Assembly (NCBI GenBank): GCA_013365325.1
Contig: JABVXV010000058.1
Span: forward strand, 186,001-250,000
DNA: 64,000 nt
Direction of reading: 5' to 3'
From: Dipetalonema caudispina
Taxonomy: Eukaryota; Nematoda; Chromadorea; Rhabditida; Onchocercidae
Shown one piece after another: positions 12,282 to 26,123 of this stretch (the stretch's first letter is position 1; each line of letters starts with the position of its first letter). Position numbers and translations under genes: made by a program. Below the pieces are notes generated by a model. It did no database searches. It was given only the letters and a program-made list of their open reading frames with translations, and was not told the origin of the DNA.

Positions 12282-15200
12282 ATGAGCATTGTCGTGCAAG
12301 GAGAAGCTCCTGAGCCTAAAAAGTTTCGGTCATCTCTACCTACTCAAGTAAATACCTTTTATTCTGAAGTTTCCATGATGACACAAATCTTTGTATGTGA
12401 CAGTAATATTAAGGTCAAATTATAATCCTTGGATGAACATTTGCTGTGCTCAGATATATCTCGAGAATTAATTTACAGGTAATTGTGGAAAAGCCAACCT
12501 TTACATACCAAAGTAGTGGTAGCCCTTTGGATGATGCAGCAAATGGAGGTCAATCTCCTGCAGGTCCATCTTCGGCCCGTTCATCCAGCTCTACGTCTTG
12601 TATCAAGGAGGAACGGGAACGAGATGATTTATGCGTAAATGCTAATAGTAGCAGCAATAGCAACAATTTGCTGTATCCAAGGAGTGGTCAAAGTCTTGTA
12701 GATGCATTTTCCACGGCGATGATCTTTCAGGCTACCAATGCATATATGAAAGTAAAATATTGTTTTATTTTCATCAAAAATTGAAAGTTCAAATTCAGAT
12801 AACGAATTTCTGCTATTCGTACAAAACAATTAGATGCTTATCATAAATAAAAATTTATTCATAGGTAGCTTTAAATAAATGTTGTTTGCTCTTTGTTAGT
12901 TAACTAAGTTCTTTTTTATTACAGCAAATGCAACCTACGAATCAAAAAGGCCGTGGTAAATCAGCTACTCCAAGTGGTAACTATTTTTATGAAAGCTTTT
13001 TTAGTTGATTTACTTTCATTTCACTTAATTCAAAATTAATGTGTATGAGATTGAAGATGAAGTTTTTAATTATCATATTAGGCTTGGAAGGTCTTCCGCA
13101 AAAAATTTTAAATTAAATTGCTTAAAATCCAATTTTCAGTAATTCAGATAAAGCATGTTTTCTATATCATTCCAGTCTTATAATCTGATATGGAAAAATA
13201 GTTTTCTAGTACCACCAGGACCACCAATTCCGGGTGCTATAGCAGCAGCATCATCACCAGCTGCAGCATTATTCAGTGAAGATGACTGGTCTTGGCATCG
13301 TAATCCAGCTGCAGCTATCCGAAGTGGTGGAACCAATAAGCAAACTCCGGTTTGGAAGTTCTTCGTTTATAACAAAGCTGAAAATCTAAGCAGGTGAGCT
13401 TTTGAAGTTCTGTTAGCATCCTTTCCTGTTATAACTGTATTTGTGACCACTCAATTAAACAGGATAATTTTTATAGATGTATTGTGGGTAATTGTACGTA
13501 TGTGTTGAAAGGACCGCATACCAGTACGCTCGCTTGCCATCTTAAGAAACATCCACCTCAGTATGTGGAATATCAGAAACTAAAGGTTAGTCTAATTATT
13601 TTGTTCTGAGAAATTTTGCTCTCATTTGTAAATTCATAATAGTCTGCAAGGAATCGTACATCGAGATCGTATTTGATCGAACATTCTTATCTTGGAATGA
13701 TTATAAAACTATAGAATAAAGTAGATTTATGGGGAATCGATAACTTTGCAGTCATATAAGCTGAATCAAAGCAATTCGATAGTTTCAGGCTATCTACTCA
13801 CGTGACCGTCTAAATAACATTAGCAGTAATTCTTCTCAGATGTCAGTTTCTCCTGCTCCTGCATCTTCTGGATCCGGAAACGTCGCACAACTAAACAGCT
13901 GCAGCAGCCGCATGAAAACAACCGGAAATAGCTGCAGCAATGGTAGCAGTAATATTTTGAGAAGTCGCGTTCACGATGGTTGTTCATCAGGAAATTCACT
14001 TAATTCTATCAGACACCATCCACACGTATCGGCTGTTGTTCCGACTTCCGGAAAGCAGTCCACTCATAGTGTTAGGTTTGTATTTCTTTCAACAGTCTGC
14101 TTATCTGGAAAAAAAATTATTCTCAACAAACTTAAATATCACTTTTTGAAAGTTTATTACAGTTATTTGTTTTGAGCGAAATAGAATATTTGAGTTCTCA
14201 TAAATCATGATGAACTGTAATATGCAAATTAACACCCTTTTAAGCAGCATACTGGACGTTCTAAATGCGAGGGCAAGTGTGGCAGCTTTAGCTAGTGGAA
14301 ATGGTCATTTGTTACAAAACCCAATTGCCGCCATTTTCAATAATCCGGAACAAGACAACAGTAACAGCACTGGTAGTACTAGCAACACACGAAATGCATC
14401 TGAAAATTCATCACCAATCAAAAACAGTTATTTTTGTTCATCATTTAAAATTTTGCTTCGATATGATGGTGAAAGTCACTATTTTTCTATGTTAAATTAC
14501 CTCTATATAAATTATTTTGTTAGATAATTTTAAATTAAAAGTAAGTTACGATTGCATAAGCTTTAAACAATTGAAGACATGGAATTTTCTTCTATGAAAT
14601 ATGTGAAAGAATGTTTCAAACTATTTTGGAACCTTTAATATATTTCTGTAGAAGGAATTTCAGTAATACCTAGATAATACTTTGAGATGAAGTTTTTATT
14701 TATTTTCCATAAAGTCTGTCATGCTCATTCTAAGAACATATAAATGTGGAAAAAAAGCAGGTTGATTCAGAGTTCTTCAGATAGTTCATTGGCGGATGTG
14801 TTGACTGCAAATCTATTAATGGCTGCGAGCAGTAGTGCGACAGGCAGTGCAATAGCAATCGGTCGAAAGTGGAATCGTGAAGATCGAAAGCAGAAGGAAA
14901 CAGAAGTTAAATTAGCACTAATGCTTTCTGCCAGCCAATTACCAATAAATATCATCGAAAATTCATTTTTTCGTGAATTCATGGAATATGTTCAACCACG
15001 TTTTTCCATGCCGCGTGATATCAACTATATAGAGGAAGTCAGTGATTCTGTATCTTGCGAAACATGTTTTTAACAGCATCATTAAAAACATTTAGTTCCA
15101 AATCATCGACAGCTTGACATCGTTACTTTTAGCCAGTAGTAATATACAAATTTTTTCTCAGAAATGTCACTCTTCTTTCTCTTCGAAATCGTATTGGTAC

Positions 15201-18200
15201 AGCTATCGCTCTTAGCAGATGTCTAACTCCGCCAGTATGTGTTTTCTCTATAAAACAGCGTGTAAAACGATACTACTATTAGTGTTCGTATGCAACCATT
15301 TTCATGTTAGTTTGAAAAAAATAAATTAGTGCTGAAAAGGATGGTAATTTCAGATAATCAATACAGAACATTCACGAACAGTTATGAATTTAAAAAATCA
15401 CCTAACTGCTGCAAAAAAAGTTGCTGTCATGATCGATGTATTGAAATTAAACACATCAACGTCCTCAGCTGCACTTCCCACAAGTGTCGATGATAAGGTA
15501 TTCATTGGATCCTTTTTTGTCTTTTTTTTTCTTAATTTAAAGACTCTTAAACTTTATTTTTCGGAAGTTAAACGCTAAGAAAATTTTAGGAAATGAAATC
15601 CAAAGCCTTTACTTTTTCTCAGATTGTTTAGTAATAAGTTTATTTACAATAAGAGAAGAGATCAATGAATCTATTTGAGGAAGAATCAAAGGACTTAGAC
15701 TCAAAAGACTCGACATCCGTTAATTCGGATAGCGGTTTCGAAGTATCCGACGAGAACCAGTCTGGTACAGAATCGCCAAAATCATCTGCTATGCGAATGG
15801 AGGAAATGCGACCACTGATTCGACTTTGTGTATCTGTTGCCTTTCACAGTCCATTAGCACAACGAGTAGAAGTTGCATTGCTTGGTGTTCGACCGCTTGC
15901 CGATCAATCAAATGTTATAGATGCTGTCAAATCTACTGTTGAACAGGTTATTCAAGTTGATATTTCGGCGACGTTCTTCATTTCTACATCCTATTCTAAG
16001 TTCCGCTGAATGAGCTAGAATAATAAATTACTCCTGATTAAATTTATATAGCGAGCGGCAGTAATTAATTTTAATTAAAATATCAAATCTTCAGATTCTA
16101 TCAGATTTTGATGTTACAACCGACAAAGTATCGCGCTATCTCTGTAATGATATATGCGAATTAGTTGGAATTAATGTTTCTCCAGAAGATGTCTTTCCTC
16201 GGATGGTACCTTGGTTTTTTCTTCCTCCATACAATTAAAAATATCCATAATTTTTAATGAAGATGGCCTTTCTCGTGCAAAAAAAAAGTTTTCCGCTATC
16301 TTTTCTCCTGTATTCTCGATTTTTTTGTGAATAAAAATTCTAATTAACAATTTACTAAATTCAGCTGGAGCCGTACAATCAGAAGTTGACACAGTCTTTG
16401 TTGAACGTAATAGATGCAAATGAAGGAATTGAAGAACTGAAGAAAAGCTTCTATAGCATGATTTTGAATTTCGTCACAAGACCAAATGCTATGCAGTTGC
16501 TGCAACAAGCTGTCGGTATATTTTAATTTGCAAAATTTTCACGTACTTTTCTTATAAAGTTCAGCGTTCTCATAAAGCTAAGATAAGCACATTCAGGACA
16601 CCCGGTATCAATACCCATTGCTGATTCATTTCTTGTTCTTATTGATGCCATTCTCGAACTCAAAGATGCATTCCTATGTGTTTGTGCGCAAATATCTTTC
16701 GAATATCCAGTTGAAACAATCAGTGAATCTCAGTGGTAACAATTCGTTCCCGAAGTTTTCAGCTTCCATATTCAGTTCATACAGATGACATATCAAACTT
16801 AAGTAGATGAGAAAAGAGACCTGCAACAAATTATGTAAATGGTAATAGCGCAATAGGAATTGAAGTATCCTCAATAAAGTCTTTCTGACAAAAAATAATA
16901 GCTATACATGAAATCTTAAAATTTTTACTTGATCTTAATAAGCCGTATATTAAGGCAAGTTCTGGAAAATGTCTCAAGATTATTGCGGCTCTTTCACACC
17001 CATATGAAAGTTGTACAGGATGGTGTCTATGCAACAATCGATGGTGTCGTTCCATCACTGATGCAGTTGCAAGTTTCTCTCGAGAAAGTGTGTAGCTTTT
17101 TAATATTTAAGAAAATAAGGTAGGATCGAAGACTTGTACTTGCTTGACAAATTGCAATTTTCGCTTCCACTAAAAGTTACAAAGAAGTATGCTTCAATGA
17201 TGGATTATCTTGATAGATAAACATCCTCTTAATAGTCGCTAGTAAGGCCCTATATAGTTGCATAATCACAATTTAAAATCAATTACTTTATTAGAATCAT
17301 GTATTCACAAAGAAACAAGAACTCAATGCTATTTAAAATATGAAATATTTTATCTAGCATCAAATAACAATGATACTTGGATAAAAGTAAATGTTGATCT
17401 TGAAAATATTATTCCGATTTTGCATATTTGTTTTCGAATCATTCCTCGAATGCTTTTCTTCATTGCTACTTGGATTTCCTGAAATCTCTAATGAAGCCTT
17501 GTAGATTTTACCCTTTGAATATGGCGAAGTTAACTAGAAAGAAAGAATGCAAATTCGACTAACGATCTTTTTCTCAATTTATAATACTATTTTAATGAAT
17601 TTATCCAAACAGTTTCTATTTTCTTTTCTGAGTGGAACTGTTTCCGTGAATCGATCATCAGAATCTCATCAACTTAACCCTTTGATGTAGGACCACGAGA
17701 AACGGTTAGCAAAAATTAAGGAATCACCCTTTGAAATCAAACATCTTCAATGTTAGGTCTCTTATGGTGAGCTGTGCAGCTAACAATACACTAAATTAAC
17801 AGTATGTCAACTTCTAAACTGATTGCAAAGCGAACATTTTTCTTTCTAGTTGTAAGATTCATATATGAATTGAAATTTAAACTGCCAATTAAAATTAGAA
17901 TCATCAATTCCAGGATTTCACTGCTCTTGGGACTTTAGCGACTCAATTGAAAACGGATTTACAGAAGCGTACGGCATCAATATTGGATATTACTACCCCT
18001 GATTTTGATGGAACATTCATTCAAGCAACGGCGCTAAATCCACATTTAGCTCTATTGTTGGATGACGAACAGTTAGCTTACGCCAGAAATGCTATCGAGC
18101 AAGAGGTATTCGAAATTACTGGAAAACTTTTATATGAATTTTTTTTAGTTTTACTGTAATTCGGAATGAAAAACTAAAAAGATAGATGGTCATAATCATG

Positions 18201-19744
18201 ATATTATTTTCGGCAAATGTGAGAAAGATTAAATGAAAAATTAAGTTGGAAAGGATTGCTTCCAGCAGGTATATTTCTTTTTTTGTTCTCCAAAATCACT
18301 TAAATTGTTTTACAACGTTAGAAAGAGTAGGAGACTCAGCTCGGTGGGCATTATGATAAATTACTAAGTTCGAATTTCAAGATCGTGAGATTTACACGTA
18401 AAACTTGAATCTGAATACCAAGATTTAGGCATTCAAACACATAACTGTGAATTTTTAAATTTGAGGACTGTAACTTTCATATACTGATTTGTAGTTAAAT
18501 GAACGTATGAGGCTAGCGGAAGAAATAGTGGCTCGTCGAACTGCACGGCTGAATGGTGGCGTTGATGCACTGCTTGCGACAGTAACAGACCGTGCAGCTG
18601 TTGCCTCGTCGTTGGCAGTAACGCCTGGTATGAGTAGCAGCAGTTCAAGAAATGGTAATAGGAATATGAGTAATATCGGAAACAGCGATCCATCACTTTC
18701 ATGTCAGAATATTACAACAAGTACTTCCCTCTATCCAGATCTTATCCATGCTGCAAATGAACGACGAAAAATAATGAAGGTATTGTTAAGGATTACATAA
18801 ATTGTTTAATACACGTGAATTTCTTTAACTGTGTCTTTTTGAAATACTGTTGCTAAAAGTAACCTTTACATAATTCGAATCATTAGAAAGCCAGGTTATA
18901 AGAGCTATACTTAAGTGGAAAGAATAGCTGATAATTCGATTAATTAAAAACTCCGTTCTAAAACTGAGGATATTATGGTCATATTTCGATGAACTTGTTG
19001 CAAGGTTTGCATTTCCTCCTAAAATTTGAAACGGGATAATTTTTATAAAGGATTGACTAGTTTAACCGCTATACTTGCTGTGAAGAAATCAGGGACTCCT
19101 ATCCTAAGTTGGTTTCGAATTTAATAAAATTCCAGGAAAGGCAGCAAGCTGCTGCTAAAAATCGTTACGCCGAAGCAATTGTACAATCATATTTTGATGA
19201 ACTTGCTGTGAGTTTCGCATTTTTTCTAAAATATCTAGATTCATAATTTTAACTGAACATAAAAAATTGACATTTCAAATTCGAAAAATCTGCAATCAAG
19301 AACAGTTTTCTCTAAAATAAGAGTTATATATATTTTATTTCCTTTGATTCTGACCACCAATATATTCTACCTAGATTTTAGGCTGGAACTAATCAGACAT
19401 CGCCATCACCAATTGCAGTAGCAACGGGTGCACTCCCTATAACATTAAACGGCCGAAATTTAGCACCATTACAGTACTGGCAATTTAATACTGTTAAATA
19501 CGGACTTCTAGCCGAAATAGCTACCGAACTACTGACAATTCCTTCTTCTACTGTTTCACTGGAACGAATTTTTGCAACCTCTTCACCAGATGCACCAAAT
19601 GGGAGTAGTGCTGATATGAATGGTGGTAGCACGAGTTGTGTTACCTTTGATCCCATCACATTGATCAAAACAATCGATGAACCTGCACGAATGGAACGTG
19701 ATGCTATGCTTCGCTTCAACCGAGCATTAATACCCCGATTCTAA
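12282..19744 (+). CDS. BED zinc-finger, hAT transposase-derived protein
   Basis: Exons: 12282-12347, 12479-12751, 12925-12976, 13210-13393, 13477-13585, 13789-14075, 14248-14426, 14781-15037, about 15136-15234, 15354-15497, about 15660-15946, 16095-16205, 16365-16515, 16597-16735, 16943-17087, 17914-18105, 18495-18779, 19136-19207, 19382-19744; about 1130 aa. Phases agree everywhere except around exons 9 and 11, whose acceptors are uncertain. A Ser/Asn-rich N-terminus precedes a BED-type finger near residues 178-225 (WKFF, then C-x4-C and H-x3-H in TLACHLKKHP). Downstream come hAT-like blocks (NSFFREFMEYVQPRF; FIQATALNPHL) and, in the last exon, a hAT dimerisation block (LLTIPSSTVSLERIF). BED fingers bind DNA, so a nuclear, probably transcription-regulating role is inferred. 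Many introns, no terminal inverted repeats seen and an intact frame argue for a domesticated host gene rather than a mobile copy. I do not recognise a specific orthologue. Confidence 0.8.
18323..18412 (+). repeat. Possible tRNA-like or SINE-like fragment in an intron
   Basis: Inside the intron between exons 16 and 17 of the BED/hAT gene, GACTCAGCTCGGTGGGCA resembles a tRNA A box and AGTTCGAATTTC about 25 bases downstream resembles a B box. No cloverleaf could be folded by eye, so it is not a functional tRNA. It may be a decayed tRNA-derived SINE or chance. Confidence 0.2.
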
Positions 19745-22700
19745 ATAAAGATTAGTGTATCGTAAGCTGTTCGTTCATCCTTCGGGAGTTTTATCTCACT
19801 GAAAAAATACATCTTTGACTTCCTATTCTGAAGAAATTGTCATAGCTATTTACGTCATTGATCCAGGACACTTTAGATTTCGAATTAATAGGAAGAATTT
19901 TTCAAATATGTATATAATGAGCTAGAGTCATAAGTAACTAAAATTAAATGTTTGTACTCTTTCAGTTCTCACAATTATCCCTTCATCGATACGGCTATGC
20001 TCCTCGGAAAATTTTCAAGATTTTCCTTGAAAAAAATAAGAAATTGTCGTGAATCATTTAAGATGAATGAGGCCCTTTCGTTATAAGAAAATATAATAAT
20101 TTATACTTAGTTTAGTTTTCCTCTTTATATTTACTATTCTAAATAGCAATTTATGTTTCAACTCTTTTACCTTCATCGCATGTCTTATCTTTTTTCTCTC
20201 TACTCCTTAAAGAACTTTTGTGATACGCTTGGTACCAAAACAATTTTATTTTCTTCGTCTACGCTAGTGATTTGTTTTCCTGTATTTTTATAGTCTATTT
20301 TAACTCCGGAAAATTTTAAGCTGAAATGCGTGAAGTATAAGCCTTGAAGCCCGTGGACTTGCGGAATAAAATAACTAAAGGCCGTCTTTGTTAAACTCTT
20401 CATTATTATGATCGGAGGTGGCTTTTGCATTCTTTTGAATTTCCTGTGCTTTCTTAGATTTCCTCTGCTTTCATGTCTAAACATTTGCACATGGCAGTTG
20501 CTTGAAGTTGTAATTACTATGGATAGTATCCGTGAAGGCATTATTTTGCCTGCAAATTATCATCACTTACGATTTTGCAACTTTTGAAATTTGCCCAGTT
20601 CAGTTTTCTTTCGTTTTCCGAGGTTGTAGTTATAGCATATGAGATCGTGCTTATCCGGATCCCCTCTTTCTACTACCTCAACAAAAAGACCGTTGATTTA
20701 CGTAAAACCAGTATTAGTCCAATGTGAATGCAAAGTCCTAACAAATTTATACAGTAAATAAATTCTTCTACATGCACAGTTGGACTAGACTAATCATAGC
20801 AAGAAATTAGCTTTACAGCTTACTTCTCTTCTTTCAGAAACGGTATTCATACAAGTACGACACTGTGTAAATTCATTTTCCTCATTATTCCCGATTGCAT
20901 TAGTTTTATTTTCACTGATTTTGTGGTATCCTTGATGCGATTTGTTTCTTTTTATTATAGTATTCTTATAATATTACTATCCCATCCATTTTAGTCTATA
21001 TTAGGCAGATTTTTGATTATGTGGTCAATTTTATCTCCAGAAATTCTTCAAAATGCATCTTATCATATTTCTTTAACATTTCTTAGAATTAGCTAGAAGA
21101 CCACAAATTTAAGACATAAAAGGGGAATTTGGTTTCGAAAGCAATAACTGAATTATGCGATCAATGACCCCTTTTATGTTTAGAAAGTTGTTCAGTTGAA
21201 ATTGCATTTCTCATTTGAAATACTGCACTGTTTTCATAATGTAGCATATCTTGCCTTTATCTCTATTATATAAACAATATATGTTCAAATTCTTGTTTTT
21301 AATTTTTCTGCTCTTCCCAGATTCTCAATGTTTTCATTTAAAAAGTTCCAATCAAGATTTCAAACATTACTTTCTCATCTCGTTTCAAATCATCGTAATT
21401 ACGAACTGTGAAACTTCGTGACACGCACGGTATTTTATGACTTTTGTGATTCGTTTCACAAATTATCGATAATTTCAACAATTATTGTTATGGTTGTTAT
21501 TGTTGTTTTTATTGTTACTATGACTTATATTACTATTATTGCCAGTGAGAGGGGAAATCATGTCGCAGAGTTTCTGGTCCTGGCTCATTAAGAATTCCGG
21601 ATGCTGCTGATTTAAATTGTAGGATCAAGTCGAACCCCTTACACTGGCATAAGTTTTGAAAGAATATAGTGATTACATCAGATCTTTCTAACTGTTCTTT
21701 TCTGTGTTTTTCTATTTCCACTGAATTATTTGTTCACCTCAATAGCTCCTAGAACGCAGATAATGTTAAACGATAGATTTATTGATTTTTTTGGATTTAT
21801 TGGTGAATAGTAAATCTTTGTTACCTGTTGTACAGTATTTTCATAATTTGTATGGAAAATAATTGGTGATTCAGATGCGTTTTAGCTATCTTTCAAGGTT
21901 TAAAATAAGCCTTGTAAGACCATTTTATATATCCATTTGGAAGTAATTATTGCTTTTCGAAAATTTCTTTTGATTTATTTATATATGTGTACATACACTG
22001 ATGAGAAGACATTTCAATCATTTCTTTTAACTTCTTTTGATTAATTTTTGAGATAAATATCATTTGTTTGGAGATCTGCACCAATGAAAAGCAAAAATAC
22101 ATCAGACATAACCCAGGAAAAAAGATTAACTAGTGATGATTTGTACTGAAATCAAGTTCTTCATCGGTTACCTACAGTAATGTTCAGAAAAGTAAATGCA
22201 AATTTGGATCGATATCGTTAAACACAGAGCTCATAGCACGTTTTGACGGAAATCTTCGAAATAAATTATAGGACTGGAAAGAAGTAATGACTCAAATTCT
22301 CGTCGGGCTTATTCGGCGTCAATGTATTTTCGGTGCTAAATGATTATTGTGAGCAGTAAAATCTGTTCGATTATTTAATGATACTAACGACATTTTTACA
22401 TTCGTGTCACATTGCCGAAATATTTCGAAATTTTCAGAATATTAGTCACCAAATTTTTTCCGCAAAGAATTCATAATTGCAAATTTGATTTGGAATCACA
22501 TGAGAATCTTGACTCCAAATGCTAGAGTTATACCAGCTTAATATACTTTTGCAATATGAAGGAGGAAAGTCATGTGATGCTTAAATCGGTATCAGGGACA
22601 AATATGACAAGTCTCAGAACTATATCCTTACTAAACACCAGATATTATTCACTAAAAACAAAGACACTCCATTGTATTACAAGCATATCGTTAGAAATCA

Positions 22701-24297
22701 AACGGTCTACTATTTACTGCTATTATTGCATGTGATTGAAAAGTTTGAATAACATTAGAAAATTCGAAATTACTGCGAAAATCGGACCTGAAATATAGTT
22801 CCTATCCATTAACTTCTATGGTGTTATTATAATTCTTAGTTATCATAACTACAGTTGCCGGAACTAAGGGAAAGAAAGGAGAGATGGGAAAGGAAAATGG
22901 TTGAGAGAATTACTTCTTTACCCTTATTATTCCTCCAGTTTAGAGTTACAACAGCGATACCCTATACCGAAAGATTCGATGTGCCGTACAGTTACTAGTA
23001 GTAATACTGAAAATATTCTCTTTGTCTGTTTGTTCACGAGTATTATTTTATCTCATCTTACGTGATTGTTTTTCTCCGCCGCTTTATAGGTCAGAAAATC
23101 CCATTGCTTCTTGTCCTTAGATTAACTAATGAATTATGCAAATGCCTTGAATTACCATCATAACTGAAGTTTTATTCATTTTGATCTTGTCAAAAAAACT
23201 TATAGTTTTAGCCGTTTTCATGTTCTTCACTTCATTCATTCTAGTGTTCGAAAGCACAACCCTTACGATAAACTTTTTTGTTAGTTTCCAGATTCCGAAT
23301 GTTTCAGATGTTTTGCATTTTGATTCTATAAATTGTTTTAAATTTATGTCATTTTGCAATTTATAAATGTTTGAAATTACTATAGCTTGTTCAGTAATGA
23401 TTCTGTATCTATTTCTTCTACCTCTCTCTTCTTACATTTTCCAACACTTTAACATACACCGAAGAATAGTGCATCATTTCTGTGCAGCGTACACGAAAAC
23501 TAGAAATAGAATTGTTACTCAAATATTCATAACAAAAAAAAAAAAAAAAAAACGAAAAAAAAAGAACTGAGCAAATAACTGATTCAAAATCTCCACATCC
23601 TATTTTACTCAGCTGTCATCAGGCTGATTTACGTCAAACTTATTTTCTACCACGACAAACCTGATAAATGATCTGGAGCAATAAGATGAAAAAAGAAAGT
23701 AAGCAAATATGTGAAAGAGAAAGAATCTAAGTTTCAAATTCTGGTTAACTTCAAAATTGATCTACTGTCATTTGCTTCAAAATTAGCAGCGGCCGAACGA
23801 TTAGCAACTGAAGCAAACAAATTTTTTAAAAATTTCACTAAAAATAAAATAAAAAAAATTTCCTGAAAACTAGCTAAAACTAATTCACCTTGCATTCTTG
23901 CATAAGAAACGTCAGTAATACTTAGGTGACTGATTGAAAATTTTAATGCCAATGATTAACGTAAGAAACTCTTTCCGCCCACTGACCTAAGGATATCTGG
24001 CACGAAACTGTGTCTAAAACATGAAAACAGTTCATTCCATAGACACAATACTATTCTAGCCAAAAAGCATCCAAGCAATAAAACATGCTCGCCTTTTGGT
24101 CTAATTGGTTTCCCGACCTTCCTATAAAGTCAGTATATCAATGAAAAATTGAAAAAGCACTTCATTCAAGGTAAAGTTGAAGACATGCGGATATTTGTAG
24201 ATCAAAAAGCAATAGAAATATTTAAATTGACTTTCGGTGAGAGAAAACAAATAATAAATATGCACAAAGAGTTTATTAACCTAAGAATCACAAAAGC
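19745..24297. other. Intergenic region, no supported gene
   Basis: About 4.5 kb between the stop of the plus-strand BED/hAT gene and the 3' end of the minus-strand membrane-protein gene; the two genes converge. A minus-strand open frame with an ATG at 20484 (95 codons, to 20200) has fairly normal composition but no recognisable domain. An A-rich run lies at 23533-23560. Poly(A) signals of both genes are expected here but none stands out. Confidence 0.4.
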
Positions 24298-25977
24298 TTA
24301 GGTTTTATATCCATTCAATCGTGCCCTTGAACCACTTCGTTTGTGTGTTAATTTCATCATCTTGCTGAGAAAACATGTAATCATCGAAAGGAAATTATTA
24401 TAATTAGTTTAGATTTATTTGAATTGAGATATACTATACATGAATGCTGCACTATTTCCAACTACCACTGGGCATTTTTCAGGGCCGTTAACTTATCTAT
24501 CTCTAAAAATACGAAATTAATTGCGGATCATTTGTTCAGAAAAAGCTGGAAATCTTTAGCCCACTTCATCTCTTTTCCATCGGTATCTTGCTAAATTTGT
24601 GAGGAAACTTTAGGTTTAAAAGCGCACGTTCTGAGAGAGGGATTGAATCTGGCTGCACTTCCGAAGCAACATCCTGATAGGAACAATCGCTCATTTCATC
24701 ACATTCCAGAAGCTGATAATTCCCACTAGACGTTCTCCTGAACATGAAAAGTTTTAGATTCTATAAAGAAACTTGATAGGAAAGATTGCTGAAGAACAAG
24801 CTGTATGAAACGATGGTAACAGAAAATTTTAGCATTCAAAAAGCAAAGATTCAAATTCAGCAAAAACCCATCCCATGAAATTATTGCGAAAGGCCTGAAG
24901 AGTATTTAAGAGAATAATTCGACGAAATACAACAATCAGTTTTCTTTGAAATCCAGGTCAGTGACTTTTTTGCGAAGGCGAGTTTATTAAAATAAAATAC
25001 CAACTGCCACACACCCAAACATTATAACTATTCCTCTGATGTTTCTCCACCTCAGTCTGGAAAATATAAATATTAGGTGGTTCAGAGATCCAAAATTCCA
25101 GCTTACGTTTTTGACCTATCTTTTAACTAATTTCAAGAGTGGGAGGCATCATACCTAAGATGATGTCAAATCTCAGCATAAAAATATAAAAAAGCTCTCT
25201 ATTTATGGTGAAGAATTAATAATAAAAAAGTGTGAAAAAGATACAAGGCATTCAGATTTAAATTTTTAGTTGGAGTTTAATTGGGGCAAATTTACACGGA
25301 AGGAAAAAGCTGATCCAAATGAACGGATTTTGAACAAATTGACGTAATAAACAAAGTAAAACAACGAAAGGGTAATGACTTTGACCGCGAATTCTGCATT
25401 TAGATTTTGGCTTGATAACTGTTCAATGGTAATCGACTACGAAATTAAAAATTTAAACTAAAATGTGAATGGCAATCTACCTTAAGAAAAATCACGTAAT
25501 GCATTTCTATATCTCGGCTGAATGAAAGGAATCCTTAAAATACCACCTAATATATGGCACATATAACCATATATCCGTTTATGTTTTCCTCATCGTTGAA
25601 CTGAGGACACTTCGAACATGTGAAGTCTCCAATGTTTCTGACTGTCATTAACCATCGCTTAAGATCACCCAAATACCGGATGAAAGAATTTGAGATGTGG
25701 CAAAACAAAATAAATTTGGTAAAAGCTACAATTATGGTTGCTACGCATGTGAACCTCAAAAGTGAAGCAGTGTTTCTTGTTGTGTCACTAAAAGTAATAA
25801 AATAATCCAATATAAATGGCAGAAAAACGTATTTAATGATTTCTTTGACTTAATTCTTTTAAAATTGCAGCCACAACATTCTTATCACCGAACAGGACAA
25901 ACAATAATAATGTTACTAATTATCATGCCTTACAAAAAGTGAAAGCAAGAGCAGAGCAAAGTACCAGCAGCATGCAT
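24298..25977 (-). CDS. Small predicted membrane protein, family unknown
   Basis: Exons in transcript order: 25977-25934, 25787-25568, 25056-25001, 24737-24609, 24364-24298. They join in phase to 171 codons plus stop. The ATG lies about 28 bases after a TTTTTATTCAG acceptor (ends at 26006), itself only 118 bp after the flippase stop codon, which is the arrangement of a downstream gene in a nematode operon. The protein starts MHAAGTLLCSCFHFF and has one clear hydrophobic segment near residues 24-44 (RFTCVATIIVAFTKFILFC). It continues into a charged region with a Cys pair (FTCSKC), an acidic Cys-containing stretch (LLECDEMSDCSYQD) and a basic tail ending NGYKT. I recognise no family; it is too short and has too few membrane segments to be a CDC50 flippase subunit. 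The exon 4 donor (GTTTCC) is weak; without that splice the frame ends at TGA 24566. Confidence 0.5.
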
Positions 25978-26123
25978 AAGATTGAATTATGCAGATGTAC
26001 ATGTGCTGAATAAAAATACACGAAACGATTGAAAAAAGCGAAAAACGCTGGGACGATCAAAATTTTGAATTTAGGGCAAAGATCACTTAAACAGAGCTCA
26101 CTGCAACATAACTGACACATGAG
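25978..26123 (-). promoter_or_regulatory. Intercistronic region with trans-splice-like acceptor
   Basis: Only 146 bp separate the flippase stop (26124-26126) from the next start codon on the same strand. The segment contains a U-rich tract and TTTTTATTCAG with its AG ending at 26006. Nematode operons typically show about 100 bp between the end of one coding unit and the trans-splice site of the next. Confidence 0.45.

Noticed and set aside
21536..21721. Minus-strand 61-codon frame
   Set aside because: No ATG-supported start, splice context or family similarity.
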